From Gallionella sp. (GTDB lineage: Bacteria; Pseudomonadota; Gammaproteobacteria; Burkholderiales; Gallionellaceae), in contig JAUSMR010000026.1 of the NCBI GenBank assembly GCA_030645955.1, positions 1 to 64,000 of the forward strand: a stretch of 64,000 nucleotides of DNA, written 5' to 3'. Each line of letters opens with the position of its first letter. Position 1 is the first letter of the stretch. Made by a program: the position numbers and the translations under genes. Of this stretch, positions 26,690 through 35,186 are shown piece after piece. The notes beneath the pieces are model-generated. The model saw only the letters and a program-made list of their open reading frames with translations, made no database searches and was not told the DNA's origin.

Positions 26690-27955
26690 CTAGACAAACA
26701 TCTGCTGCAACAAGCCTTGTTTGTATTGCTTCGCGGATGCGAGCTGGGCTTGGGTGCTGGCGATCTTGTCGTCGATGGCCGTGAGGAAGTTGGCGATTTT
26801 GGTTTGCTCTTCCTTCGATGGAAGATGAACTTTTACCTTTGCCAAATTGCCTTTGGAAATGCTCAACACCGAAACACCTGTTGCAAGGGTTTTAATTTGC
26901 AAACGCACGGCTTCGCTTTGCATCAAATATCCTCTAAATCCCAAAGCCATTTGATTTGAGAAATCCCGTGCAATATAGGTGTGCAGGCCGGAAAGCAATT
27001 TTTGGTTGCCAGTGCTAATAATTTCTATTGCCTTCCCAACGTCGGCATAATCTTCGGATGCGTCAGCAATAACCAGATCGCCAACCTTGCAGTAGCACTC
27101 CTCTGGAATCCTGCTTATATCAACAGTTGGGTTGATGAAGGGTACAACTTCATTTTCAATTTTGAAGTTGCTTTTGAATTTCGTGTGAATATCCCCATAG
27201 TGAATATTTTTAACTGCACCGGCCTCATAGTTGAGCAACTCTCGGGAAAATGAATTGGTTTGGGCGAAAGTGAAAATGTCGCCAATTGTTTTCTCACCCC
27301 ACGCTGAAAAGTCTTGCCCCTTTTCATCCTTGAACCGCAGCTCTTGGCTGAAAATTTGCTGCATCACGCCTTTTTTGTATTGCTTCAGTAGCTCACATTT
27401 CTGGGTAAGCTGGGAGATTTTTCCATCAACCGCCGTGAGGAAGTTGGCGATTTTGGTTTGCTCCTCAACGGATGGGAGTTGACACTCGATCTTAAGGAAT
27501 CCTTTTTTATTAAGGACTCGGTTTCTTCCTGCCCCACCGGGAGAATTCAACTCTAATTGATACTTAAAATGCCGCGTCGGATAAACATATTGAAAGAATT
27601 CCCCTATCGCAATTTGTTCATCAAAAATGTAAGTAGGGAATCGGTGCGAGACAAGTCCACCGACATCTTCTTCCTTTGCTATAGCAACAGCGCCTTCCCA
27701 CGCAAAGGTAATATTCACAATCAGATCCCCCGGATGCACCTGGTAAAGTACATCCATATCTATTTTTTCAGGTTTGGAATCTGGTTTTTGGAAGGTGCCT
27801 TTAAAATGACTTCTAATGCCTAACGCCATGTAGTTACCCGATGGCTTCGGCACTGGCCTGAGTTTGGGGTGTAGAAATTTACTAAATTGGACAGCGCCCC
27901 ACGCTGGAAAGTCTTGCCCCTTGTCATCCTTGAACCGTAACTGCGGCACGCTCAT
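26690..27955 (-). CDS. hsdS: Type I restriction enzyme, specificity subunit (HsdS)
   Basis: The 421-residue subunit has two target-recognition domains, each followed by a conserved helix: EEQTKIANFLTAVDGKISQL...KKGVMQQIF and EEQTKIANFLTAIDDKIAST...KQGLLQQMF. The N terminus LRFKDDKGQDFPAWG recurs mid-protein as LRFKDEKGQDFSAWG. The near-identical DNA at the repeats could allow recombination between specificity domains. Its ATG overlaps the rhuM stop as ATGA. Confidence 0.95.
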   Translation of the reverse strand: MSVPQLRFKDDKGQDFPAWGAVQFSKFLHPKLRPVPKPSGNYMALGIRSHFKGTFQKPDSKPEKIDMDVLYQVHPGDLIVNITFAWEGAVAIAKEEDVGGLVSHRFPTYIFDEQIAIGEFFQYVYPTRHFKYQLELNSPGGAGRNRVLNKKGFLKIECQLPSVEEQTKIANFLTAVDGKISQLTQKCELLKQYKKGVMQQIFSQELRFKDEKGQDFSAWGEKTIGDIFTFAQTNSFSRELLNYEAGAVKNIHYGDIHTKFKSNFKIENEVVPFINPTVDISRIPEECYCKVGDLVIADASEDYADVGKAIEIISTGNQKLLSGLHTYIARDFSNQMALGFRGYLMQSEAVRLQIKTLATGVSVLSISKGNLAKVKVHLPSKEEQTKIANFLTAIDDKIASTQAQLASAKQYKQGLLQQMFV

Positions 27956-28977
27956 TTCCTGCCCCGCTTTTTCTGCGTGACGGCTTTTGCCACGTCTTTC
28001 AATTCTTCCAAATCTTGCGCGTCGGCGGCAATGGCTTGCACCGCTTTGCGCCGGGCATCGAATTGTTCATACAGCGCGTTAACCTGTTGTTCCATTTGCG
28101 CGTGGCTGATGCGCCCGGTGGTGGCGAGGATGCGCTTGTCGTTGAAGGTAAGGAGCTTGTCCACGTTGTCGCGCCAAAATGGAAGGGTAAGGTCTTTGCG
28201 CTCTTTCACGCGCAGCTCTGCCGTTTCCAGAAAGATCACGGTCAGGCGGTTGAGGCTGTCCACTTCATCGGCATTCAGGTAGTTTTTTGCAACAGTGATG
28301 TCTGCCTTGCGCACGACGTGGCCTTTCCAGGACTGGAGGTTCATGTTCGGCGCGTTGGCATCGGCGCGCTGGCTGATGAGTTCGGCGGCGGTGAGGCCAG
28401 TCACAGCGTACAGCAGTTTATTCTGCGTTTCGGCAAAGAACATTTGTGTGGCTTTGTCGGTGGCGTCGTAGTCGCTCGACAGGGCAAGCAAGTCGCGCAC
28501 TTTCTGGTAAAAGCGCAGCTCGGAAGCGCGTATGTCGCGGATGCGCGCCAGCAGCTCATCGAAGTAGTCGGCGCGACCATCCGGGTTTTTGAGCCGTTCG
28601 TCATCCATCACAAAACCTTTAATCAGGTATTGCTTGAGATGGGTGTTCGCCCACTTCCTGAATTCCGTCCCGCGTGGACTGCGCACGCGGAAACCTATCG
28701 CTAGAATCATATCCAGCGCATAAAAAATGATGTTGTACTGCTTGCCATCGGCGGCAGTTGTTAAATAATCCTTAACAACTGAAGTTTTATCCAGTTCCTT
28801 TTCTTTCAGTATCTTGGATATGTGTATGCTGATATTGGGAACCGAGGTGGCAAAAAGTTCTGCCAACTGGCTTTGGTTCATCCAGACATTACCGTCGCGG
28901 GCGTACAGCGAGACAGCCGCTTTACCGTCAGCGGTGTGGTAGATAAGGAGGTTTTGGTCGTTGGGTGGATTTTCCAT
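27952..28977 (-). CDS. rhuM: RhuM family protein inside the RM operon
   Basis: The 341-residue protein matches the RhuM family: LYARDGNVWMNQSQLAELFATSVPNISIHISKILKEKELDKTSVVKDYLTTAADGKQY, then YALDMILAIGFRVRSPRGTEFRKWA. The N-terminal part looks like a DNA-binding helix-turn-helix. RhuM was named in a Salmonella island, and its role is not settled. It is often encoded between type I RM subunits, as here, overlapping hsdS by four bases and following hsdM by eleven. Confidence 0.88.
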   Translation of the reverse strand: MENPPNDQNLLIYHTADGKAAVSLYARDGNVWMNQSQLAELFATSVPNISIHISKILKEKELDKTSVVKDYLTTAADGKQYNIIFYALDMILAIGFRVRSPRGTEFRKWANTHLKQYLIKGFVMDDERLKNPDGRADYFDELLARIRDIRASELRFYQKVRDLLALSSDYDATDKATQMFFAETQNKLLYAVTGLTAAELISQRADANAPNMNLQSWKGHVVRKADITVAKNYLNADEVDSLNRLTVIFLETAELRVKERKDLTLPFWRDNVDKLLTFNDKRILATTGRISHAQMEQQVNALYEQFDARRKAVQAIAADAQDLEELKDVAKAVTQKKRGRK

Positions 28978-28988
28978 GACTTCCTCCT

Positions 28989-30584
28989 TTACGCCTGTAC
29001 AAAAGGCGGCTTGATGCCCAACTCTTTGCAGAATGCCGCAATCGTAGAATCCGTGGCATGGCTGGCCTTGTCCAGTGCTATCAATTGTGCCGAGATTACA
29101 TCCAGATCAATCGCCTCATCCGCCTCGAAGGTGTCCACATAGCGCGGGATGTTCAGGTTGTAGCCGTTGGCCTTGATACTGGTGATGCTCGCTACGTGGC
29201 TGTATTTCTCTTCGTTGGTGCGTGCCTTGTATGCCGCCACAATTTTGGCAATGTGCTCCGGGCGCATGATGTTCTGCGTCTTCACCTTGTCGAAGTGCTG
29301 GCTGGCATCTATGAACAAAATGTTGTCGGGATTCTTGCGGCACCGCTTGAACACCAGTACGCAGGTGGGAATGCTGGTGCCATAGAAGATATTGGCAGGC
29401 AGGCCGATCACGGCATCCAGACAGTTCAGTTGCTCGATCAGGTATTGGCGTATGTGGCCTTCCGCTGCACCACGGAATAACACGCCATGCGGCAATACCA
29501 CGGCCATGGTGCCTTCTTCGGCGAGGTGGTAAACCATGTGCTGCACAAAGGCCATATCCGCTTTGCTGCTGGGGGCGAGTTTGCCATATACGCTAAAGCG
29601 GTCATCGCTCATGTGTAGCTGGCTGGCGCTCCAGTGCGCCGAGAAGGGTGGGTTGGCGACGATGGCATCGAAGCGCAATTCCTTGTGCTGCGGGCGCTCC
29701 AATGTGTCTTCCTGGCGGATGTCGAAATCGGCGTAATGCACGTCATGCAGGATCATGTTCATGCGCGCCAGGTTGTAGGTGGTGCGGTTGAGTTCCTGCC
29801 CGTATATCTTGTCCACCTTGTTGGCTTCGCGCTTCACCCGCAGCAACAGCGAGCCGCTGCCGCAGGTTGGGTCATACACGTTCTTGAGGTTTTTGTTGCT
29901 GCTGGTCACCAGCTTGGCCAGCAGGGTGGAAACGGGCTGCGGCGTGTAAAACTCCCCGGCTTTTTTCCCCGCGCCGCTGGCGAATTCGCCGATCAAGTAT
30001 TCGTAGGCATCGCCCAGCACGTCGGCGGTTTTGTCCGACAGGTTGAAGTCTATCTTGTCGAGATGCACAAGCACCTTGGCGACCAGTTCGTTCTTTTCCT
30101 TTTCGGTTTTGCCCAGCTTGGATGAGGTTAAATCCAAGTCTTCAAACAGGTTCACAAAATCATCGGCGCTGTCGGTGCCCATGGTGCTTTGCTCGATGTT
30201 CTTGAGTATCTTGGTCAGATCATCCAGTATGAAGTTGTGGGCTTCGCTGTCATCGTTGTCGTCTTTGCGGTTGCTGCCCTTCTGGGCGATGGCATGGAAC
30301 AGCTCGGAAGGCTTCAGGAAGTAGCCCAGTTCGCTCAACGCGGCATGTTCCAGTGCGGCGATATAGGCTTTGCCTTCCTTGGTGTTTTCCTTGAGGTCGG
30401 CGAACTTGAGGTTTTCTTGTGCCAATTCGGTATCGGCAAAGCGCTGGATTTTTTCGGACAGATATTTGTAGAAGATAAAACCGAGAATGTAATCGCGAAA
30501 CTCATCGGCACCCATCTTGCCGCGCAGGGTGTTGGCGATATTCCAAAGCTGTTGTTGTAAGCGGCGGCGTTCTTCTTCTGACAT
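28989..30584 (-). CDS. hsdM: Type I restriction enzyme, methyltransferase subunit (HsdM)
   Basis: The 531-residue N6-adenine methyltransferase has the SAM motif VYDPTCGSGSLLLRVKRE and the catalytic FDAIVANPPFSAHW. The N terminus RRRLQQQLWNIANTLRGKMGADEFRDYILGFIFYKYLSEK is the HsdM helical domain. With HsdS it methylates host DNA, and with HsdR it forms the restriction complex. It is the first of the hsd genes on the minus strand, following the tyrosine recombinase gene. Confidence 0.96.
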   Translation of the reverse strand: MSEEERRRLQQQLWNIANTLRGKMGADEFRDYILGFIFYKYLSEKIQRFADTELAQENLKFADLKENTKEGKAYIAALEHAALSELGYFLKPSELFHAIAQKGSNRKDDNDDSEAHNFILDDLTKILKNIEQSTMGTDSADDFVNLFEDLDLTSSKLGKTEKEKNELVAKVLVHLDKIDFNLSDKTADVLGDAYEYLIGEFASGAGKKAGEFYTPQPVSTLLAKLVTSSNKNLKNVYDPTCGSGSLLLRVKREANKVDKIYGQELNRTTYNLARMNMILHDVHYADFDIRQEDTLERPQHKELRFDAIVANPPFSAHWSASQLHMSDDRFSVYGKLAPSSKADMAFVQHMVYHLAEEGTMAVVLPHGVLFRGAAEGHIRQYLIEQLNCLDAVIGLPANIFYGTSIPTCVLVFKRCRKNPDNILFIDASQHFDKVKTQNIMRPEHIAKIVAAYKARTNEEKYSHVASITSIKANGYNLNIPRYVDTFEADEAIDLDVISAQLIALDKASHATDSTIAAFCKELGIKPPFVQA

Positions 30585-30619
30585 GGTTTTTAGATTATTC
30601 TGGCTCCCGTAGCGGACTA

Positions 30620-31741
30620 TTATGTCACGGGGCTGGTGGGTAGGGCTATGCCATGCTTGAGCAGCCGCTGGACTATCGTATCGGCCAGCTCGTTTTGGTC
30701 GGGTTGCCCGGCCTGCTGCGGGTACGCCATCCCCTGCAAAATTTCCGCTTGCCGTTGCCTGCCCACTTCGCCGTAGCTGGTGAGGGTCGTAAGCACGCTA
30801 TCATGCCCGAGGTTCTGGCTCCATGCCTTGGTTTGCTCGTGCGTTCTACATTTTGAATAGCATAATTGCACAAGCGTATTTCTGAAGCTGTGCGGGTTAA
30901 AATAAGGAAGTCCCGCCTTGCCGAAGGCTTCCTTGAAGATGGCGCGTATCGGTGTTGCAGTGCTCCAGTGCTCACGCTTTAATCCGGCTGCCTCAAACTG
31001 CTGGCTTGTTCCAACGGCAAGCTGCGTCTTGGGGAAAAGCGGGTCGTCATTGCTCCAGAGTTGTTCTGTTTGCAGATAGGTCACCCAGTCCTCGACGATT
31101 TTGCGAATTTCTTCGCCCACAGGAAAAAAGTCGGTAGTGAAGGTTTTGCGGAATTTGGTCTTCACGTCCCGCGCATCCTGATACACGCATCCCTGCGCAA
31201 TGCTGACGTGCTTCATCTTCATGGATGCGATGGCGCTGTCCCGTGCGCCCGTCAGGATCGTGAAGGCGAACAGGGCGCGATTGCGGCGTTCAATATCTGT
31301 GGTTTCTGGCATCATGCTCAAGGTGTGCTTGATCTGGTCCAGCGTCGGCCAGCGTTTCTCACGTTTGGCGGTTGCGATGTGGGTGTCGTTCCTGCCCAGA
31401 TTGAAATAATCCGCATCGGAATACTTGATCCTTTTTTTGTAGCCGGGTTCGCGGGACAACCACTGAAAAAACTGTTTCAACTGGTTGAAGGTGGCGTGCA
31501 GGGTGGCTTTGCTGAGTTGCTCGCCTGTCCGTTGGGCTTTTTGTTCGGCAAGATGTTTTTTGAAGGCAATCGCCTGTTCGGTATGGAACAGCTTGAAGTC
31601 GCGGTGCTGGGTGCAATTCTCGAAACGTGACAGTGCGCTCGCCACGCCGTCCAGTGATGCTTCACTGAGTCCCTTGGCACCCTTCAGAAAGGCAAGATAC
31701 TCGCGCTTGATTCGTTCATTATTTGCATTGTGTTTGGTCAT
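30620..31741 (-). CDS. Tyrosine recombinase embedded in the RM locus
   Basis: The 373-residue recombinase has an N-terminal SAM-like domain and a catalytic core with R in LTGARDSAIASM, H-x-x-R in NPHSFRNTLVQL, H in LGHDSVLTTL and Y in TSYGEV. It differs clearly from the island integrase at 33.8 kb. Recombinases next to hsdS can invert or exchange specificity domains, but only one hsdS and no silent cassette are visible. Its start overlaps the stop of the HTH/zinc gene by four bases, so the two are probably a functional pair. Confidence 0.85.
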   Translation of the reverse strand: MTKHNANNERIKREYLAFLKGAKGLSEASLDGVASALSRFENCTQHRDFKLFHTEQAIAFKKHLAEQKAQRTGEQLSKATLHATFNQLKQFFQWLSREPGYKKRIKYSDADYFNLGRNDTHIATAKREKRWPTLDQIKHTLSMMPETTDIERRNRALFAFTILTGARDSAIASMKMKHVSIAQGCVYQDARDVKTKFRKTFTTDFFPVGEEIRKIVEDWVTYLQTEQLWSNDDPLFPKTQLAVGTSQQFEAAGLKREHWSTATPIRAIFKEAFGKAGLPYFNPHSFRNTLVQLCYSKCRTHEQTKAWSQNLGHDSVLTTLTSYGEVGRQRQAEILQGMAYPQQAGQPDQNELADTIVQRLLKHGIALPTSPVT

Positions 31742-32223
31742 GTTGCTTCACTCCTTTTCAAGTCACTGTTCACGCTGGGTTGCTTACTATCAACTATGTG
31801 TCGCAGTGCTTGCGGGAGTGTGATGTCCTTTCGGTCACGTAATTGAATCAGCCTTGCTAAACCGATACGCTGATTCATGATCGTGTAACAGTCAGGGCAG
31901 ATAGCAACAAGGTTCCAGATTTTTTCGGTTACAGACTTAAAATCCAACATGCCACCGTCGGGCATTTTGGGTGCGCGGCACTTTAAGCAATAGATTTCCC
32001 CCGGCTTGCATTTTTGTTTATTTTTTTCGTTCCTCTTACGGTGGAATGCCCGAAGGTCGCTGCCCATAATTATCATTGGCTTCCTGTCGTCGATAACCGG
32101 AAGCCCTGCCTTGATCCAGTTGCGTACCGTCCCCTTGTAAACGTTGTACAGGCCGGTGGCCTCATCCACGGTGTAGGTGCGGTGGATTTTGGCGAGGTTG
32201 GGGTTGTGGCGACGCTTCTTCAT
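31738..32223 (-). CDS. HTH and zinc-finger protein paired with the recombinase
   Basis: The 161-residue protein starts with a MerR/excisionase-like HTH (YTVDEATGLYNVYKGTVRNWIKAGLPVIDDRKPMIIMGSDLRAF) and has a C-terminal four-cysteine zinc site, CLKCRAP and CPDCYT, about 45 residues apart. It may act as a recombination directionality factor or targeting subunit for the downstream recombinase, with which it overlaps as ATGA. I do not know a named family for the full arrangement. Confidence 0.75.
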   Translation of the reverse strand: MKKRRHNPNLAKIHRTYTVDEATGLYNVYKGTVRNWIKAGLPVIDDRKPMIIMGSDLRAFHRKRNEKNKQKCKPGEIYCLKCRAPKMPDGGMLDFKSVTEKIWNLVAICPDCYTIMNQRIGLARLIQLRDRKDITLPQALRHIVDSKQPSVNSDLKRSEAT

Positions 32224-32287
32224 TGCTCAAGCCCACGATAAAAACGTACAAGGGTATGGCTTAGTAGAAAGGTACACGGTGGGCGTG

Positions 32288-32836
32288 TCATAACATTTCT
32301 GGAATTGGCTGATTTGACACGGCGGGCGTGTCATATTGACCTGCTGACTGTTTAGGGTCGCTCGCTGGGCGGGCTATATCAGCTTCATTTGACCCGCCGG
32401 GCGGTGGAGTGATTCTAATTTTCAACGGTGGCAATGGATTATGTAGTCTCCATGTGCTCACCGGCCTTTCGGTCGCCTTGATGTCGAGCTTGCCGCCGCA
32501 TTCGTCGATGGCGAAGAAGGTGAGTGCGTAGAGGTGAGGGCGTTTGCGGTCGCCATAGCGAGATACGAGAATCAACTCACAGTCGAGTAGTTCCTGCCTT
32601 GCCTTATTGAGTGTGTCGCGTGATTTCCAGCCGCGCTTTTCCATGATTGACCATGCCAGACATAGATCGCCGTTGTTGAAGCCCTTGAATTGCGCTAGGA
32701 GGTCATACAGCAGCTTGATGGCGTGAGCCGATAGGTTGATGTATACATGGCTGGCCAGCAAGCAGTGAGGCATGGCGGCGAACCCGCCTGGCTCACGGCG
32801 TTCAGGTGATAGCCAGTTTTTCTTTTTCTGAACCAC
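32288..32836 (-). CDS. Helix-turn-helix replication-type protein, function unknown
   Basis: The 182-residue basic protein reads AAMPHCLLASHVYINLSAHAIKLLYDLLAQFKGFNNGDLCLAWSIMEKRGWKSRDTLNKARQELLDCELI, a winged-helix pattern found in plasmid or island replication and partition accessory proteins. The C-terminal 50 residues are low in complexity. The coding end and the sequence behind it share GGGCGTGTCATA at about 32284-32292 and 32328-32336. It lies between the AlpA-like gene and the recombinase pair. Confidence 0.65.
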   Translation of the reverse strand: MVQKKKNWLSPERREPGGFAAMPHCLLASHVYINLSAHAIKLLYDLLAQFKGFNNGDLCLAWSIMEKRGWKSRDTLNKARQELLDCELILVSRYGDRKRPHLYALTFFAIDECGGKLDIKATERPVSTWRLHNPLPPLKIRITPPPGGSNEADIARPASDPKQSAGQYDTPAVSNQPIPEML

Positions 32837-32842
32837 GAGACA

Positions 32843-33085
32843 CTAGGCTTTTGCTAGTTGTGCTTGCGCCGTGCTGGTAAATCGGCCATCTGCATTCAGC
32901 CAACTATCCAAATCTTCCTTGAAGTAGAAAATCCGACCACGTTTCATGAACTTAGGCCCGGTGCCATTGCAGCGCATCATGGCCAGCGTTTTTTCAGATA
33001 ACCCAATGTATGCAGAAGCATTTCTCGTATCAACTCTTCCGTCTGGGTACATCACTACTTCTGTGGCGCGGATGTTATTAGTCAT
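32843..33085 (-). CDS. AlpA/excisionase-type HTH protein
   Basis: The 80-residue protein has the HTH_17-type domain RNASAYIGLSEKTLAMMRCNGTGPKFMKRGRIFYFKEDLDSWLN. Proteins of this size in integrated islands act as transcriptional regulators of the integrase or as excisionases. It is the first gene of the leftward operon and is divergent from the RHH-integrase pair, across a 128-bp control region with a palindrome and short repeats. Confidence 0.85.
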   Translation of the reverse strand: MTNNIRATEVVMYPDGRVDTRNASAYIGLSEKTLAMMRCNGTGPKFMKRGRIFYFKEDLDSWLNADGRFTSTAQAQLAKA

Positions 33086-33100
33086 ATAGTTACCTTTTTA

Positions 33101-33119
33101 TGTGTTGTGAGACAACACA
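33101..33119. promoter_or_regulatory. Palindromic operator candidate
   Basis: A perfect dyad TGTGTTGT-GAG-ACAACACA lies 16 bases before the AlpA-like start, in the divergent promoter region. It could be bound by either of the two flanking DNA-binding proteins. Confidence 0.6.
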
Positions 33120-33120
33120 A

Positions 33121-33185
33121 GAATACGTCATATAAAAATGTATTGCAATAGAACACGTGTGGTACTAGAATACATTAGAACACCG
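33121..33185. repeat. Four GAAYAC direct repeats upstream of the RHH gene
   Basis: GAATACGT (33121), GAACACGT (33151), GAATACAT (33168) and GAACACCG (33178) share GAAYAC in the same orientation. Ribbon-helix-helix proteins commonly bind short direct repeats, so these are candidate sites for the RHH protein encoded just downstream. Confidence 0.45.
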
Positions 33186-33213
33186 CAGAACTTTCGACAC
33201 GGAGGATATAAAA

Positions 33214-33792
33214 ATGGCGACAGACGACAAACGCAAAAGTGGGGGCGGTAAGCTCTCCAGATCAGAAACGGTAACGGTCAGGCTTGATCCTAAATTGCGA
33301 TATTTGGCGGAGTTGGCGGCGAGAAAGCAGCGCCGTACTTTATCCAGCTTTATCGAGTGGGCGCTTGAGGACGCACTTAGTCATGTGCAAATTTATGATG
33401 GCAGTGGCCACAATGACCCCGACCTAAGTGTCGGTCAAGAAGCTGCTCAACTTTGGGATGTTGACGAGGCTGATCGTTTCGCAAAGTTGGCAATTCGTTA
33501 CCCGGAATTACTTACGCATGAAGAGCAGGTCATCTGGAAGTTGATTAAGGAAAATGGTCGGCTTTGGCGAGGTGTCTGGCGAGCGTCGGACGATATTTGG
33601 CAATGGAAAATTGAAGAGAGTTCTTTGATATTTGACTGCTTGCGCGAAAATTGGGAAACCTTTAAGAAGGTTGCCAAGGGAGAAAGCCCCAAGTCCAGTT
33701 TGCCATCATGGACTAAGTCTCGGCCTGCTGGCGAGAAGAAGTCGCCAGTCAAAGGCTCCTTTGATAATTTTGATGATGACATTCCATTCTAG
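33214..33792 (+). CDS. Ribbon-helix-helix protein with SSB-like C-terminal tail
   Basis: The 192-residue protein has an N-terminal RHH segment (SETVTVRLDPKLRYLAELAARKQRRTLSSFIEWALEDAL, residues about 17-55), a middle part of unknown fold, a basic linker (SWTKSRPAGEKKSPVKG) and the ending SFDNFDDDIPF. DDDIPF is identical to the last six residues of E. coli SSB, the peptide through which SSB recruits replication and repair proteins. A GGAGGA ribosome site lies at 33201-33206. Its stop overlaps the ribosome site of the integrase, so the two are cotranscribed. The full-length family is not known to me. Confidence 0.8.
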   Translation: MATDDKRKSGGGKLSRSETVTVRLDPKLRYLAELAARKQRRTLSSFIEWALEDALSHVQIYDGSGHNDPDLSVGQEAAQLWDVDEADRFAKLAIRYPELLTHEEQVIWKLIKENGRLWRGVWRASDDIWQWKIEESSLIFDCLRENWETFKKVAKGESPKSSLPSWTKSRPAGEKKSPVKGSFDNFDDDIPF

Positions 33793-33801
33793 GAGGTTGT
33801 G

Positions 33802-34989
33802 ATGGCCAAAACATTTTCCAAACTTACTCGCCCGATGATGCGCAAGCTCAAGCAGGGTCAGATTATCAACGAGCACGGTATCACTTTCGAGCGTCAACCA
33901 AGTGGCGATGGCGTGTTTACCGTCAACATAATGGTGGACGGGCAGCGTATTCACCGCGTAATAGGGCGGGAGGGTGACGGCACAACTCGCACACAAGCTG
34001 AGGATTTCATCGAGAAGGTGCGCCGCGATGCGCGGGAGAATCGTTTAGCACTGCCGAAAGGGCGCAAGATTGCGCTGTCGTTTGGTGAAGCTGCGGAAAA
34101 GTATTTGAATCGTCTCAAAGAAGAGGATGGCAAGGATTTGGTAATGAAACGCCGTCGCCTTCACTTGCACTTGATGCCGTTTTTCGGAACTGCGCCGCTC
34201 GGCAAAATAAGCGGCTTTGATATTGAGCGCTACAAGAAATTTCGCCTTGAGCAGCCCGCGCAACGAGGCAAAACAAAAGACGGTACGCCGGTATATGTCG
34301 GAATTACGAAGCCAGGCACTATCAACCGCGAACTGGCAGCGCTCTCGCACCTATTCAATAAAGCTATTGAGTGGGAATGGATAGATCGCCGCCCAGCCAA
34401 GATTCGACTCTACAAAGAGGGCAGTGGGCGTATCACCTATCTGACTATTGAGCAAATGAAAGTCTTGATCGAGTGCTCCAAACAAGATCAGAACGCGCAG
34501 ATTTATCCCTTCATTATTATTGGCCTGGAAACCTCAATGCGCCGCATGGAAATTCTCACCATTCGCCGCGAAAACGTCGATTTACAACGGCTGACAATCT
34601 ACATTCCCAAGGCCAAGGCAGGTGCGCGTGAGCAGCCCATCACCCAACATTTGGCAAAGTTTTTGGAAGGGTATATGGCGGGTCTGCAAAAAGGTACACC
34701 GTGGCTATTTCCATCACCGGGCGCGAAGGAAGGTCACACGATGGAAATTCGCAAGCCCTTTCGCCGTGTAGTTGAAGCCGCAGGCATGAATCCCGATGAA
34801 GTAGTGCGCCACACCTTGCGCCATACTGCGATCACGCATCTGGTTCAAGCAGGTGTTGATCTACCCACCGTTAAAAGAATCTCCGGTCACAAAACTTTGA
34901 TCATGGTTGAACGCTACGCTCACCAGAATGGCGAGCATATAAGAGAAGCTATGAGAAGTTTGGAAAAGCGATACGGTGAAAGAGCCTAA
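33802..34989 (+). CDS. int: Island integrase (tyrosine recombinase)
   Basis: The 395-residue integrase has an arm-binding-like N-terminal domain, a SAM-like core-binding domain (SFGEAAEKYLNRLKEEDGKDLV) and a catalytic domain: R in LETSMRRMEILTI, HxxR in HTLRHTAITHLVQAG, H in ISGHKTL and Y in VERYAHQN. ATG 33802 has AGGAGG at 33791-33796. It is the natural candidate for the recombinase that inserted the island into tRNA-Phe, about 1.9 kb away. Its TAA overlaps the TAG of the convergent 66-residue ORF. Confidence 0.93.
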   Translation: MAKTFSKLTRPMMRKLKQGQIINEHGITFERQPSGDGVFTVNIMVDGQRIHRVIGREGDGTTRTQAEDFIEKVRRDARENRLALPKGRKIALSFGEAAEKYLNRLKEEDGKDLVMKRRRLHLHLMPFFGTAPLGKISGFDIERYKKFRLEQPAQRGKTKDGTPVYVGITKPGTINRELAALSHLFNKAIEWEWIDRRPAKIRLYKEGSGRITYLTIEQMKVLIECSKQDQNAQIYPFIIIGLETSMRRMEILTIRRENVDLQRLTIYIPKAKAGAREQPITQHLAKFLEGYMAGLQKGTPWLFPSPGAKEGHTMEIRKPFRRVVEAAGMNPDEVVRHTLRHTAITHLVQAGVDLPTVKRISGHKTLIMVERYAHQNGEHIREAMRSLEKRYGERA

Positions 34990-35186
34990 GCCTTTGGAAT
35001 CCTTGTCTTGAGGAGATTTTCCAGTACCTTGGCGCGTATATCTTTACTGTTTTGAGTATGTGTTGTAACAGGTTCGCGGCAAGAACTATGTACAAGCCGT
35101 AGTGCGCTCATTGGCTTGCTAACCTTTGAGAAATGGTTGGTAGAGAAGTCAAAAAACAACTGACTCTCTCTATCTTTATTTTTCAT
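34986..35186 (-). CDS. Small unknown protein coupled to the deaminase
   Basis: The 66-residue basic protein (MKNKDRESQLFFDFSTNHFSKVSKPMSALRLVHSS...) matches no family I know. Its ATG lies 11 bases inside the end of the deaminase gene, with GGAGAAAGG just upstream, so it is translated from the same message. The QLFFDF segment near the N terminus could be a short docking motif. Its stop overlaps the integrase stop. The position suggests a regulator or accessory factor of the deaminase. Confidence 0.6.
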   Translation of the reverse strand: MKNKDRESQLFFDFSTNHFSKVSKPMSALRLVHSSCREPVTTHTQNSKDIRAKVLENLLKTRIPKA

